NCBI RefSeq assembly: GCF_963924675.1
Contig: NW_027077403.1
Location: forward strand, 1 to 64,000
Reading direction: 5' to 3'
Source of the DNA: Phocoena phocoena
Lineage: Eukaryota > Chordata > Mammalia > Artiodactyla > Phocoenidae
DNA: 64,000 nucleotides
Each line of letters opens with the position of its first letter. The first letter of the stretch is position 1. This document shows, piece by piece, positions 23,961 to 34,030 of the stretch. The notes under the pieces are model-generated. The model saw only the letters and a program-made list of their open reading frames with translations, did no database searches and was not told the origin of the DNA. The translations under genes and the position numbers were made by a program.

Positions 23961-24472
23961 TGAAATGCCCACCGTCACCAGACCCCTCCACAAGACCTCC
24001 AGAGACAAGAGTCAAAGCCAAACGGCAAGGGTCATTTATTGCAGGTTCGAACCTGGACCTCCGCGCACTCGTTGCCGATGACGCTAAGAGGTCCCGATGG
24101 AGTTTAGTACAGCTCTTTTATAGACAGGTACCAACAAGCTCGCGACCTTCAGGGGTGTGGGGTACTGATTGGCTAACTTTTAAACAAAGACATTAGTCAC
24201 TGATTGGTTAACTTTTAAACAAAGACACTAGTCACCGTCTGATTGGTTGGATGGTTGCAAAAGGGGGTTCAGCAAGCATAGTTACAGAAGCGAGAGCGGC
24301 TGGTTAAGTTTCGGTTTCCTGAGGCTTTGTTTTTCAATTAGGAATACTTAAGATGGGGCCATAGTTACAAACAGTACAAACAGGAAGATCGATGCAATCC
24401 TAGCAGCAGTACGGCCTAATGGCAGGGCATTAATTCAGTCCTATTTCTACCAAAGTAGAACATAGCCCTTCA
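23961..24472 (-). repeat. 3' LTR of the provirus
   Basis: 512 bp; differs from the 5' LTR at 8 positions by my manual comparison. On the minus strand U3 holds two adjacent 35 bp direct repeats (24165-24199 and 24200-24234), each with a CCAAT box, plus a third CCAAT box at about 24239-24246. A TATAAAA box lies at 24116-24122 and an AATAAA polyadenylation signal at 24035-24040. Confidence 0.95.
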
Positions 24473-24486
24473 TTCCCCCTTCTTTC
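24473..24486 (-). promoter_or_regulatory. Polypurine tract
   Basis: Minus strand GAAAGAAGGGGGAA directly abuts the TGAAGGGC start of the 3' LTR. Polypurine tracts prime plus-strand synthesis in retroviruses. It overlaps the last two bases of the env stop codon. Confidence 0.93.
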
Positions 24487-24703
24487 ATGAACCAGAGGAG
24501 CCAATCTTGGGTCCTCTAGGCTCAGTTTCTTCATTTTCTAAGTCCTCATATGGCTGATATTGTGATCTTAATACCATTAGCTGAACTGTGTTTATTCTTT
24601 TTCGGACGAAATCCATGATTTTGTTGAATATACAGGGGCCTATAGTGAGGAGGAGAAGGAGGCATAGTAGAGGGCCCAGGAAGGGGAGGAGGAAGGGAAG
24701 CAT
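24485..24703 (-). pseudogene. env: Env transmembrane subunit C-terminus (displaced frame)
   Basis: This frame encodes the membrane anchor and cytoplasmic tail of the Env transmembrane subunit. It has a hydrophobic stretch rich in Leu/Phe/Pro, a TIGPCIFN segment, and a tail of about 45 residues with a YQPYEDLE segment and Gln/Glu-rich end. It is out of frame with the rest of env, so the anchor is lost from the main product. Upstream sequence in this frame also reads as Env up to the break near 24716-24726. The 24703 Met is only the first ATG, not a natural start. Confidence 0.85.
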
Positions 24704-26229
24704 CCCATGAAATCCTGACCAAAGGGATTGTCCGCTAATTCTTTCCGATGGCGGGCTAAGTCTTCCTGGAGCTGGTGAATTTTGTTTCTTACAATGCCTG
24801 ATTTATTTGCATAAAAACAATATTTTTCTTTTAGAGCGAGGCATATCCCACCCTGTTCAGCTGTCAGCAAGTCTAAGCCCCTCCTATTTTGTAGGACCAC
24901 CTCGGCCAGCGAATCTAATTGGTCCTGTAAGTCCTGAATGGTTCCAGAGAGGGCTTCTACATCTTCTATTAATTGTCTAGATAGCTGATTATAGGAGTGA
25001 AGGGAGACCCCAAGACCTGTACTCCCTGTGGCCACAGCTCCTGTAATTCCTAGTCCTACCAGGAGGGGTATGGCTGTAATGGCTCGTTTGGTTCTTCCTG
25101 CCCAAAGGTCAAAGCTGGGAATGGGCAATGGAGTGTCTCCCGAGATCAGGTCTACATTAGGGAGGAGGGTGGCTAGGTTGCAGACCCCTGTCCAGTTCTG
25201 GGGTAAATAGGTGTATGCTAGGTTATTTCCACAGACAAAGACAGTGGTGTTAGGACTACAGAGGGAGGAGTTTACGGGGATATACTGACTACATCCAGTA
25301 GATGAAAGGATTCCCAAGTCAATACTGGCGTTAGAGAGGGAATCGTTCTTGACAAAGCATGAGGTATTAAAGGTAGTTGAAAACTTTGAAAATTGTATGG
25401 GAAACGGCTCCGGGAGTAAAGTTGGGTTACATTGTTTGCTGATGTTTAAATTGGCGAAAATGGGGATGGCTATAGGGCGGGGCGGTCCTTGAGGAAGGCA
25501 GAGCCAGCAATCTTGTGCTAAGTTGGGGTTGGTGGTATTTAAAAGCGCAAAAGTAGCTTCTAGTATAGTCGTGGTTTGGGGGTCCAGTTCAGAGGGATTG
25601 ACCTTAGGGCGAATTAGGGGGTGGTAGCTGAGCTGTGGGTACAGATCCTGATAGGCCTTTTCTATTTGTCTTCGGGTTTCTATCTGGCGCACTTCGTCTT
25701 GGGGCCCTCCACCGTCTGACATATGTATGGGGGCCCTGGTATTCCAGCACACCGGGGTCCCGGGAGTGCCAATGCATCCAGCCTGAAGGTATTTATTATT
25801 ATCACTAATGGTGGGACTTTTATTATTTTGTAGTGTGGCTGTGAAATAAGTCTTGTTATTGGTCCCTGTACATTGCTGGTAAGAGGAGTAGCACGTGCTA
25901 TGCATTGATTCCTGAAAAGTAGAACAGGGACAAATAGCTCGGGGGGGGAGTGGTTTAGGCTTATGGTGGCATTGCCAGCTGGTTTTGACCCCGGTGCCTC
26001 CATATACCTGAACAAGGTATGCAGTTATTCCCCCGCAATCCTGCATATGAGTATACCTTCGGGGAACAACAGGAGTCTCGCTAGTACCTCCCCTGCACTC
26101 GCACGGTGCACCATATAGTTGTTGCATTAAAGCATTCTTATTGGGGGGGGCGTTGAATCCTCCCCTCGTGGCCCGAGGGTTGAGGGTTAGGACTGTCATT
26201 AGAGCTATCAGCAGTACCTTGGTTCTCAT
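24640..26229 (-). pseudogene. env: Envelope glycoprotein (SU-TM), frameshifted before the membrane anchor
   Basis: Retroviral surface and transmembrane subunits. Seen in order: a hydrophobic signal peptide (residues 1-23), a Cys-rich receptor-binding region with SDGGGP at 171-176, CWLC (CXXC motif) at 241-244, several N-X-S/T sites, an RTKR furin-type cleavage site at 379-382, a Gly/Ala-rich fusion peptide, and a LQNRRG immunosuppressive-type segment from 446. SDGGGP and the overall pattern point to the RD114/BaEV/type-D envelope group, known to use ASCT-type amino-acid transporters as receptors. The CX6CC motif at 463-471 is atypical: the first Cys of the usual pair is Tyr. A small indel near 24716-24726 shifts the frame, so the final ~25 residues before the stop are not Env. 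The start overlaps the end of pol by 92 bp, as usual for gammaretroviruses. Confidence 0.92.
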
Positions 26230-27735
26230 GGGGGAGGGTATGGCGTAAGGTCAGTTTGAGGGGATTGTCCTTACTCCGATCAACCGTCCAGGTGACGTCA
26301 GCTTTAGTGGACTTGATGAGGTCAGAAAGTGGGTCCACCGGCTTGACGTGGGTGTAATGGATCCAGGCAGTTATGCTGTCCACCTTGATGGCTGTCGGCG
26401 TTGTCAGGATGATCTGGTAAGGTCCTTTCCACCTGGGTTCTAGGGTCTCTTGTCGATGGCGTTTGACAAGGACCCAGTCACCTGGTCGGAGCTGGTGTGG
26501 AGTAGGCGGGGGTCCTGTTGTATATAGCTCTTTTAGTTTGGGCCAGATTGTCTCATGTATCCGCTGTAAAGCTTGGAGGGAAGACAGGAGATTATTTTCT
26601 GGGTCCGATTGGATAAGGTTAGTCTTTAGGTTAGGGATAATAGGAGGAGGCCTACCATGTATTATTTCGTAGGGGGTAAATCCTAGCTTATAGGGGGAAT
26701 TTCGCACCCTAAACAGAGCGTAGGGGAGTAGGACTACCCAGTTAGCGCCAGTCTCCATGGTTAATTTAGTCAAGGTCTCTTTTAGAGTTCTATTCATTCT
26801 TTCTACCTGTCCTGAACTCTGGGGGCGGTATGCACAATGTAATTTCCAATCAGCCCCAAGTATGGAAGCCAGATCCTGACTTACCTTAGAAACGAAGGCC
26901 GGCCCGTTGTCTGACCCTATCATAACTGGAAAGCCATACCTGGGCAGGATTTCTTCTAGTAGCTTTTTAGCTACTATTTGTGCTGTCTCATTCTTGGTCG
27001 GGAATGCCTCAGTCCAACCTGAAAAGGTATCTATAAACACCAGTAAATATCTATATCCATATTTGCCAGGCTTTACCTCCGTGAAGTCCACTTCCCAGTA
27101 GGCTCCGGGCTGGTTCCCTCTCTCCCGGATGCCAGCGGTTGGTGGGTGGGTGTTAGCATTATGGAGTTGGCAGACTGCACAGCCAGCAACCAGTCGTTCA
27201 GTTTTTTCGGAGACATTTTTAATTTTAAGTCCAGTCTGTCTGATGAGATCCTGTAGCCGTCGGGCGCCCAAGTGGGTGCTACGATGGATCCGTTCAAGGA
27301 CCAAGGTTCCTAGTTTTTCTGGAAGGAGGATATTGTTCTTAGCGTCCCGCCACCATCCGTCTTTAACCTGGGTTAGAGGGAGTTTGTTTATCCATCTAAT
27401 GTCATCTTCCGAGTAGTCGGGTTGGGGCGGTAATTCCCGGGGCCCTGGATCCGGCAGTTGTAGGGGAAGTAATGGTATTGGAGTGTATGCCGCCTTTCGA
27501 GCCGTCTGGTCTGCCAAATTGTTGCCCCGGGCGACTGGATTTGTGGGTTTTTGATGCCCCGGGCAATGTACAATGGCTAACTTTTTGGGTTCCCATATGG
27601 CCGCTAGCAAGGCCAGGATTTCCTCTTTGTTCTTGATGTCTTTGCCCTCTGCTGTGAGTAGTCCCCGCTCTCGGTATATTGCCCCATGTATGTGTGCGGT
27701 AGCGAAAGCATACCGGCTGTCTGTATATATGGTGG
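26138..27735 (-). pseudogene. pol: Pol, 3' part: end of RNase H plus integrase (shifted frame)
   Basis: This frame continues pol after the break. Numbered from base 27610, it contains the end of RNase H (HCPGHQK at 16-21 and a Leu-Ala-Asp segment at 32-34), then integrase. The zinc-binding HHCC residues are His109, His113, Cys144 and Cys147. The catalytic triad is Asp175, Asp234 and Glu270, with the last two separated by exactly 35 residues. A basic C-terminal DNA-binding region ends in a Pro/Gln-rich tail. Integrase looks undamaged. The frame stays open upstream of 27610 to the break near 27730-27740; 27610 is not a true start. Its end overlaps env. Confidence 0.93.
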
Positions 27736-29826
27736 TTTTTGGTCTTTGCTCATCTTAAGAGCTTGGGTCAGGGCAATTAATTCAGCTTTTTGGGCTGAGG
27801 TCCCTGGGGGGAGAGTCTTTGCCCATATCACCTCAGTTTCCGATGTTACCGCTGCCCCCGCATACCTCTGACCTTGCTGGACAAAACTACTGCCGTCAGT
27901 GAACCATATGACTTGTGCATCTAATAGGGGCTGGTCACATAGGTCTTCCCGAACCCCATGGATCTGAGCCAGTACCTCTGCACAATCATGGAGTGGGGAG
28001 TCTAAGTCTGGGTCAGGTAATAGAGAGGCAGGGTTTAAAGCCCGTGGTGGAGTGTAGCTGATTTTGAGAGGATTTAACAGTAGACCCTGGTAGTGGACCA
28101 ATCGAGCATTGCTCATCCATCGGTCGGGAGGCTGTTTGAGAACCCCGTCGATGGCGTGGGGGGTGGTGACATGTAATTCCTGTCCCATAGTTAGTTTGTT
28201 GGCATCCTTTACCATTAGGGCTGTGGCGGCGATCACCCGGAGGCAAGGAGGCCAGCCTGCAGCCACGGGGTCCAATTTCTTTGATAGGTAAGCGATAGGC
28301 CTGGTCCAAGGACCGAGGGGTTGGGTCAACACGGCCTTAGCTATGCCTTTGTTTTCATCCACAAAGAGGTGGAAGGGTTTGGAGACATCAGGGAGACCCA
28401 GGGCGGGTGCGGATAGCAAGGCAGTTTTGATCTGCTGAAACGATTGCTCAGCCTCCTCTGTCCATTCAAAGGGCGTCTGTTCTTTGGTGGCTAAGTATAG
28501 TGGTTTGGCCATTTCAGCAAATTTGGGTATCCATAAACGGCAGAACCCAGCTGACCCCAAAAATTCTCTCACCTGTCGAGGCGTGGTGGGTCTGGGGATG
28601 CGGAGGACAGTCTCTTTCCGTGCATCTGTGAGCCATCGTTGCCCCCCTTTCAGTAGGTATCCCAGGTAAGTTACCTCAGGCCTGCAGATCTGCGCCTTTT
28701 TGGCAGAGGCCCGGTATCCCAGGGTGCCGAGAGTCTGTAGGAGGTTTCTGGTTCCCTGCAGGCAGGCTTCAGTGGTCCCAGCAGCTATTAAGAGATCATC
28801 AACATACTGCAGGAGGGTTATATTGGGGTTTTGTCTCCGGTACTCACTGAGATCCTCGTGTAGGGCCTCATCAAACAAGGTAGGTGAGTTCTTGAATCCT
28901 TGGGGAAGTCTGGTCCAGGTGAGTTGTCCGTTTATGCCTCTCTCGGGATCCGACCATTCGAAGGCAAAGAGTTCTTGACTTTTGGGTGCTAAGGGTAAAC
29001 TAAAAAAGGCATCTTTGAGGTCCAGCACAGTATACCATTGTTTTTCTGGACTAAGGGCACTCAAAAGAGTATATGGATTGGGTACGGTAGGATGGATGTC
29101 TATGACTCGTCTGTTAACTTCCCTCAGGTCCTGTACTGGGCGGTAGTCTTTACTGTTAGGTTTGCGGACTGGCAGCAGGGGTGTGTTCCAGGCCGACTGG
29201 CAGGGACGCAGTATACCTAGGTCAAGAAGCCGGCGAATATGTGGAGTGATACCAGTTTTGACCTCTATGGGCATGGGATATTGTCGGACACGTGCAGGAT
29301 CTGCCCCTGGTTTGATTTCTATGAATAGGGCTGGGCGATGTTTGGCTAGTCCCATCCCACCTGTTTCTGCCCATGCTTCGGGGAACTGCTGAAGCCATGA
29401 CTTTATATCTTGATTTTGGGAGGGTGGTTCCTGGTGAAGTCGGTACTCATCTTCCAAGTTCAGGGTGAGCACAGATATGGGTTGGTTGTGAGGGTCTGTT
29501 ATGATCGGCCCCTCTGACCGAAAATGAATTTGCGCTCCCATTTTAGTAAGTAAGTCTCTCCCCAGTAAGGGGCAAGGGCTATCGGGAATGACCAGAAAGG
29601 AGTGGGTTACTTTTCCCGTGCCCAAGTCTACAGTTCTCTGAGTGGTCCAGGGGTAACGTTTAACTCCCGTAGCTCCCTGGACCCAGGAGGTTTTGTCAGA
29701 AATTTTCCCGTGGGGCTTAACCAAGACCGAATGCTGTGCCCCTGTATCCACCAGGAATTGGACTGGTTTCCCCTCCACTTGTAGGGTTACCCTGGGTTCG
29801 GGGAGGGGGTCCGAACCCCGTCCCCC
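27604..29826 (-). pseudogene. pol: Pro-Pol, 5' part: protease, reverse transcriptase, start of RNase H
   Basis: Continues in the gag frame after TAG, so it would be made by readthrough as a Gag-Pro-Pol fusion. Numbered from the GTG at 29778, the protease catalytic DTG is at 11-13. The reverse transcriptase has VLDLKDAF (Asp253) and YVDD at 325-328, followed by thumb/connection and the first RNase H residues Asp628 and Glu666. After about residue 681 the protein loses similarity and ends at an early stop at 27604. This marks a small indel at or near the homopolymer at 27736-27740. Length and domain order fit gammaretroviral Pol. Confidence 0.94.
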
Positions 29827-29829
29827 CTA
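29827..29829 (-). promoter_or_regulatory. gag-pol readthrough TAG codon
   Basis: Minus strand TAG followed by GGGGGACGGGG. Gag and the protease region are in the same frame across it, the gammaretroviral readthrough layout. I did not model the downstream pseudoknot. Confidence 0.85.
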
Positions 29830-31437
29830 CTCTGCATCATGTGTAAACAGGACTGGGGTGGTGGCCTTCGGTTGCCATTGCCCCTGGTTGGGGCGCGGCT
29901 GCCTTTTTTTGGGGCATTCCCGAGCCCAATGGCCTTTTTCCTTGCAATAGGCACATTGATCTCTGTCCAATGGTCGCCTGGGAGGTCGAGTGGCTGGGGG
30001 GCCCCCTTGATCTTTCTGAACAATGGCGGCCAGGACCTTAGTCATTTTCTCAGTGGCTTTAAGTTGTCTATCCTCTGGGGCGTCTCGGTTATTAAAGACG
30101 CGCTGAGCAATACGGAGTAGGTCCTGTATCTGTTTGCCCTCCAGATCTTCTAACTTCTGGAGTTTCTTTTTAATATCAGGGGCTGCCTGGTTAACGAAGG
30201 ACATTACAACGGCAGCCTGATTTTCGGGGGCCTCTGGATCCATAGGGGTATATTGCCTAAAGGCTTCCATTAATCTTTCTAAATAAGAGGAGGGACTTTC
30301 TGTTTTACCTTGTACAATTGAATATACCTTGGCCAAATTAGTGGGCTTGCGCGCGGCAGCCCGGAGACCCGCCATTAGAGTCTGGCGATAAATGAGCAGT
30401 CGTCCCCTACCTTCTCCGGTGTTGTAGTTCCAATCATCCTGCGGGGGGCGAGTTAAGGGAAAGGCTGCATTAATAAGATCAGGGTTAGCGGTGGGTTGAC
30501 CATCATCTCCAGGAACCAGTTTTCTTGCCTCCAGCTGGATTCGTTCTCGTTCCTCGGTGGTGAACAGGATCCGGAGAAGCTGTTGGCAGTCATCCCAGGT
30601 GGGCTGATGGGTAAACATAACACTATCTAGAAGAGCTATCAAGTCTTTAGGATTATCAGAAAAACGAGCATTCTGGGTTTTCCAATTATATAAGTCACTG
30701 GTAGAGAATGGCCAATATTGGAGTCGGGGGTTCCCTGTCTCATCGGGAGGGCCTATTTCTCGCAGGGGTAGGGCTGTGGTGGAATCTGGATGGCGGAACC
30801 CTGGGTCGCGCTGAGTGCGTCCACGGGTGCGTCCAGCCGGCCCAGGGGAGTTATTTTCATTGGGCAGGAGGGCCGGCAGTGCCTCTGCCTCTCGTTCCTC
30901 CGGTTCTGACCTGGGTGGCCTCTCGGGAGGGGCCACAGGAGGTTCTTCCAAGGGGAGAGGAGCAGGGTCAGGAGCAGGAAGGGGGACCGGTTGTGGGGCC
31001 AAAGGAGGATGTTGATATGGAGGGGGTTCTATGAGAAGGAGGTCTTGGCTCTCAGAAAGTATAGGTGCGGTTGAGGTCTGAGGCTTGGGAGGTTTAGTTG
31101 GTCGGGCCGTAAGGATCTTATATGTCCCTGATGACAAAAAGGGGGCCATCCAGGGAGGTGGGTTTTCTACCAGGTCCTGCCATACCAAGATGTAGGGGAT
31201 TTGGTCCGGATGGCCTTCTTTCCCTGGTAAGAAAACTCTAGATTTAATTTTTAGGACTATAGGAAGACAAAAGGTACCCTCGGTGGGCCAACCAACCCCG
31301 AAAGTTGGCCATTCAGAGCGACAGAAGGTAATAAGTTTTCTTTTCCGGATGTCCAGACTGAGATCGTGTCCTCGGGATTTCACATCCCCAAAATTAGTGA
31401 GAAGGAGGGAGAGAGGGGTACTCTGTGTTTGGCCCAT
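29827..31437 (-). CDS. gag: Gag polyprotein, intact open frame
   Basis: 536 residues, the usual size for gammaretroviral Gag. It starts MGQT, giving an N-terminal Gly for myristoylation of matrix. A PPPY late-domain motif at 138-141 would recruit NEDD4-type ligases for budding. A Pro-rich p12-like region follows, then capsid from about residue 224 with the major homology region at 376-397. A charged helix at about 425-475 leads to nucleocapsid with a single CCHC zinc knuckle (Cys495, Cys498, His503, Cys508). The stop is TAG followed by a G-rich stretch, the arrangement used for translational readthrough into pol. No frameshift or internal stop is present, so it could still be translated if the 5' LTR is active; no expression can be inferred from sequence. 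Confidence 0.95.
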   Translation of the reverse strand: MGQTQSTPLSLLLTNFGDVKSRGHDLSLDIRKRKLITFCRSEWPTFGVGWPTEGTFCLPIVLKIKSRVFLPGKEGHPDQIPYILVWQDLVENPPPWMAPFLSSGTYKILTARPTKPPKPQTSTAPILSESQDLLLIEPPPYQHPPLAPQPVPLPAPDPAPLPLEEPPVAPPERPPRSEPEEREAEALPALLPNENNSPGPAGRTRGRTQRDPGFRHPDSTTALPLREIGPPDETGNPRLQYWPFSTSDLYNWKTQNARFSDNPKDLIALLDSVMFTHQPTWDDCQQLLRILFTTEERERIQLEARKLVPGDDGQPTANPDLINAAFPLTRPPQDDWNYNTGEGRGRLLIYRQTLMAGLRAAARKPTNLAKVYSIVQGKTESPSSYLERLMEAFRQYTPMDPEAPENQAAVVMSFVNQAAPDIKKKLQKLEDLEGKQIQDLLRIAQRVFNNRDAPEDRQLKATEKMTKVLAAIVQKDQGGPPATRPPRRPLDRDQCAYCKEKGHWARECPKKRQPRPNQGQWQPKATTPVLFTHDAE

Positions 31438-31741
31438 GTTTAGGTCCTGGAAGAGGTTGGTTAGAAAAGGTTATTCTGAAAACGAAAAAGTGATTAAGAG
31501 CAGTCGCAATAGCGGAGCCTGTAAAAGGAGGAAGGGAGGTTATCGCGTGCGCGCTTCAGATGGGCTATCAACCCCCAGATGGGTCGCGGTGGACGTCTCC
31601 AACCACGCCCGACTAGGTGTCCTATAGCGCGTCCGCCAGGACTGTCCTAGTCCCCAAAACAGAAGGTACCTTGAGCCAGCTTACTTACCGATCGGTTGTC
31701 AGCGATGACCCATTGACCTGATGTCTGGTGGGCTTGGGGGC
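31438..31741 (-). other. Proviral leader (5' untranslated and packaging region)
   Basis: About 300 bp between the primer-binding site and the gag ATG. In gammaretroviruses this interval holds the dimerisation and packaging signal. No coding sequence recognised. A good splice donor lies near its 5' end. Confidence 0.7.
31681..31690 (-). promoter_or_regulatory. Candidate major splice donor
   Basis: Minus strand reads CGGTAAGTAA, close to the consensus donor, about 50 bp downstream of the primer-binding site, where gammaretroviruses place the donor for env mRNA. The acceptor within pol was not identified. Confidence 0.6.
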
Positions 31742-31759
31742 ATCCCGGACGAGCCCCCA
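31742..31759 (-). promoter_or_regulatory. Primer-binding site, tRNA-Pro type
   Basis: The 18 bases TGGGGGCTCGTCCGGGAT on the minus strand, two bases downstream of the 5' LTR end, match the proline-tRNA primer-binding site used by murine leukaemia and related viruses. Confidence 0.95.
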
Positions 31760-31761
31760 AA

Positions 31762-32273
31762 TGAAATGCCCACGGTCACGAGACCCCTCCACAAGACCAC
31801 CAGAGACAAGAGTCAAAGCCAAACGGCAAGGGTCATTTATTGCAGGTTCGAACCTGGACCTCCGCGCACTCGTTGCCGGTGACGCTAAGAGGTCCCGATG
31901 GAGTTTAGTACAGCTCTTTTATAGACAGGTACAAACAAGCTCGCGACCTTCAGGGGTGGGGGGTACTGATTGGCTAACTTTTAAACAAAGACATTAGTCA
32001 CTGATTGGTTAACTTTTAAACAAAGACACTAGTCACTGTCTGATTGGTTGGATGGTTGCAAAAGGGGGTTCAGCAAGCATAGTTACAGAAGCGAGAGCGG
32101 CTGGTTAAGTTTCGGTTTCCTGAGGCTTTGTTTTTCAATTAGGAATACTTAAGATGGGGCCATAGTTACAAACAGTACAAACAGGAAGATCGATGCAATC
32201 CTAGCAGCACTACGGCCTAATGGCAGGGCATTAATTCAGTCCTATTTCTACCAAAGTAGAACATAGCCCTTCA
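31762..32273 (-). repeat. 5' LTR of the provirus
   Basis: 512 bp, direct copy of the 3' LTR with 8 substitutions by eye (about 1.6%). On the minus strand it carries two 35 bp U3 repeats (31966-32000 and 32001-32035) with CCAAT boxes, the TATA box and the AATAAA signal at 31836-31841. It ends in GCATTTCA before TT and the primer-binding site. Confidence 0.95.
31917..31923 (-). promoter_or_regulatory. TATA box of the 5' LTR promoter
   Basis: TATAAAA on the minus strand, downstream of the CCAAT boxes and upstream of the AATAAA signal, in the order expected for a U3 promoter. Confidence 0.85.
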
Positions 32274-32277
32274 ACAT
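32274..32277. repeat. Target-site duplication, right copy (ACAT)
   Basis: Partner of GCAT at 23957-23960, differing by one base. The satellite resumes with CACATGCCCTGAG in the correct phase. Confidence 0.75.
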
Positions 32278-32291
32278 CACATGCCCTGAGT

Positions 32292-34030
32292 GAATTATTT
32301 AAGAATTGCTGTCTATTTCACTGTCTTTGTGTTTGAAATTTATTTTGATATTGGGATTTATCGGATTTTCACTGCTGCGTTTATGCTGCTGTACACACGC
32401 TTGATTCTCTTACGGAGACATATAAATCCATGGGTTTTAAGATTCTTCCTAGTCAGGTATATTCCTAGGCGTTGAATATGTGGTGTTGAGTCCATTTCGT
32501 TGAGCAAGGAGTAGGTCTTGTCTATTATATATTTGGCTTATGGAATGTCATCTGTGCTAATTTCAGTCTCTGGTTTTATGCAGCACCCCAAGGCACCTTT
32601 CCCCATAAGCAAGCACTAGTTGTTTTTCTAAATTTGGGACCCTCTTCTGTTTTGTAATTCAGTTCATGTGTAGTCAAGATTACATTCCGTGTACTAGTGA
32701 TATCTTATGATGTTTCTTATTCTGTGTGACGTAGTTCACGTAGAATCACCGTACCTGCATCCACTCACTATGCCGCTACGGGCCTGATGACACAGATTTC
32801 ATTGCTGAGTGATATTGCATTGTACGTACGTGCCACAACTGCTTTATCCCTTTTTTGCTTTCTGGGATATATACCTGGTACTGTAGACGAGCTTCTTGGG
32901 AACACAGCCGTCCCAAACTTTGGGGTGGCTGTCTGTTTTTGATTTTAATTTCCGTAAGAATAGGACCACAAGTGCAATTGCCATAGGCTGTGTTGCATTG
33001 TTTCTTACGTGTTTCAGGAAACGCCATACATTTCTCCAGGGTGGCTGCTGGCAATTTACATCCTGCCAATCTGCATAACAAGGCTCCCTGTTGTCCATAT
33101 CCTGTCCTACCTTTCTGGATTTTACACTTTTTTCAGATGGCCCTTTTGCCCGGGGGGCAGTGAGATTTCATTGTAGTGCAGATTTCCTTTACAGGCTTGC
33201 TTGGTTGGCCAAAAAGGGCGTATGCGTTTTTTCCTGAATATATTCAGGAAAAAACGCATACGCACTTTTTGGCCAAGTGCATCATTGTCGACGTTCTGCC
33301 TCTTTTACTATGCTTTCAGGGCAATTCCTGTATACCCCCTGCAATCGTTTTCCTGAAATTCTGCCCCGCTTTCAAGTCCCCTTTGCAGGCTTACTTCAAT
33401 ATATTTTTGGAGGATAGCTGTCATTTATAACTCTGCAGGTTTGTGAATTACAGTGCCCCTGAGCTCGTTTCTTCGACTCGCTTTCTTGTGAGCTGGGCAC
33501 AAAACCGCAGGATTGCTTCAGGCCCTAATCTGTTTCCGGCAGGGCACGCTGAGCCTTTGGTTAATTCCTCTTCCTGGTGGGAAATGAGCGTTACATTTGC
33601 CCGTGCTGACACCTATAGCTAGTCTCTCATTGGTTCTCCCTATTCCTGTTCATCTTGCACAGAAATTGCAAGCTGTGCCAAACAGGAGGTTAAAGGCACT
33701 GACTCTCCAAGCGGGTAGAGTGTTAGTAAAGCATCTGGAATGGTGAACCCGAGGACCAGGATACGAAAACTGAGATGCATTTTAAATCGTTTCCCAATCA
33801 CACGGTGGACCATACTGTGGGTTTCCCATGCATGTTTTAGCTGGAGGAAGAATCCATTGAACCTGGAGAGTTGGGACCCATGGAATAGGTACCATGAAGT
33901 ATGACTTCAAAGGGTCTGAATTTGCTCACCGAAACTCACCAATGCTATCAGCCTGAAGTGTCCAGCGTTATGTCTCAACCAGCTCTGGGTGTAGATGTGG
34001 TCAATCCCGGTTGCATCACATGCCCTTAGT
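32292..34030 (-). repeat. L1/MITE satellite unit (1739 bp), A/B mosaic
   Basis: Palindrome at 33205-33276, with one mismatch due to a T-type variant in the right arm (GCACTTTTT). Mixed markers: CTTGGGAACACAG and CAATTGCC of subtype A with CCGTAAG of subtype B. Confidence 0.9.

Larger units (their letters stand above)
23961..32273 (-). mobile_element. Endogenous gammaretrovirus-like provirus, nearly complete
   Basis: Complete provirus of 8313 bp in LTR-gag-pro-pol-env-LTR order, read on the minus strand. LTRs of 512 bp begin TGAAGGGC and end GCATTTCA. A tRNA-Pro primer-binding site and a purine tract sit beside the LTRs. Gag and pol share one frame separated by a TAG codon, as in gammaretroviruses. 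Env carries motifs of the RD114/baboon-virus/type-D envelope group, a known combination in BaEV-like viruses. Two frameshifts (in RNase H and before the Env anchor) disable it; gag remains open. A gammaretrovirus has been described in killer whale, and relation to it is possible but untested. The insertion lies in satellite DNA, opposite to the G-rich strand of the flanking telomere-like blocks. Confidence 0.96.
22228..32291 (-). repeat. L1/MITE satellite unit split by the provirus
   Basis: One unit of 1747 bp once the 8313 bp provirus and its 4 bp target duplication are removed. Palindrome at 23149-23220, with unmatched changes in both arms. Its left half mixes subtype A (CTTGGGAACACAG) and subtype B (CCGTAAGCTATAGG, GGAAGTGCC) markers. 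Confidence 0.9.

Noticed and set aside
24045..24060. Pol III B-box-like GGTTCGAACC in the LTR
   Set aside because: It is a short palindrome in the R/U5 region with no A box at suitable distance; it is better taken as ordinary LTR sequence.
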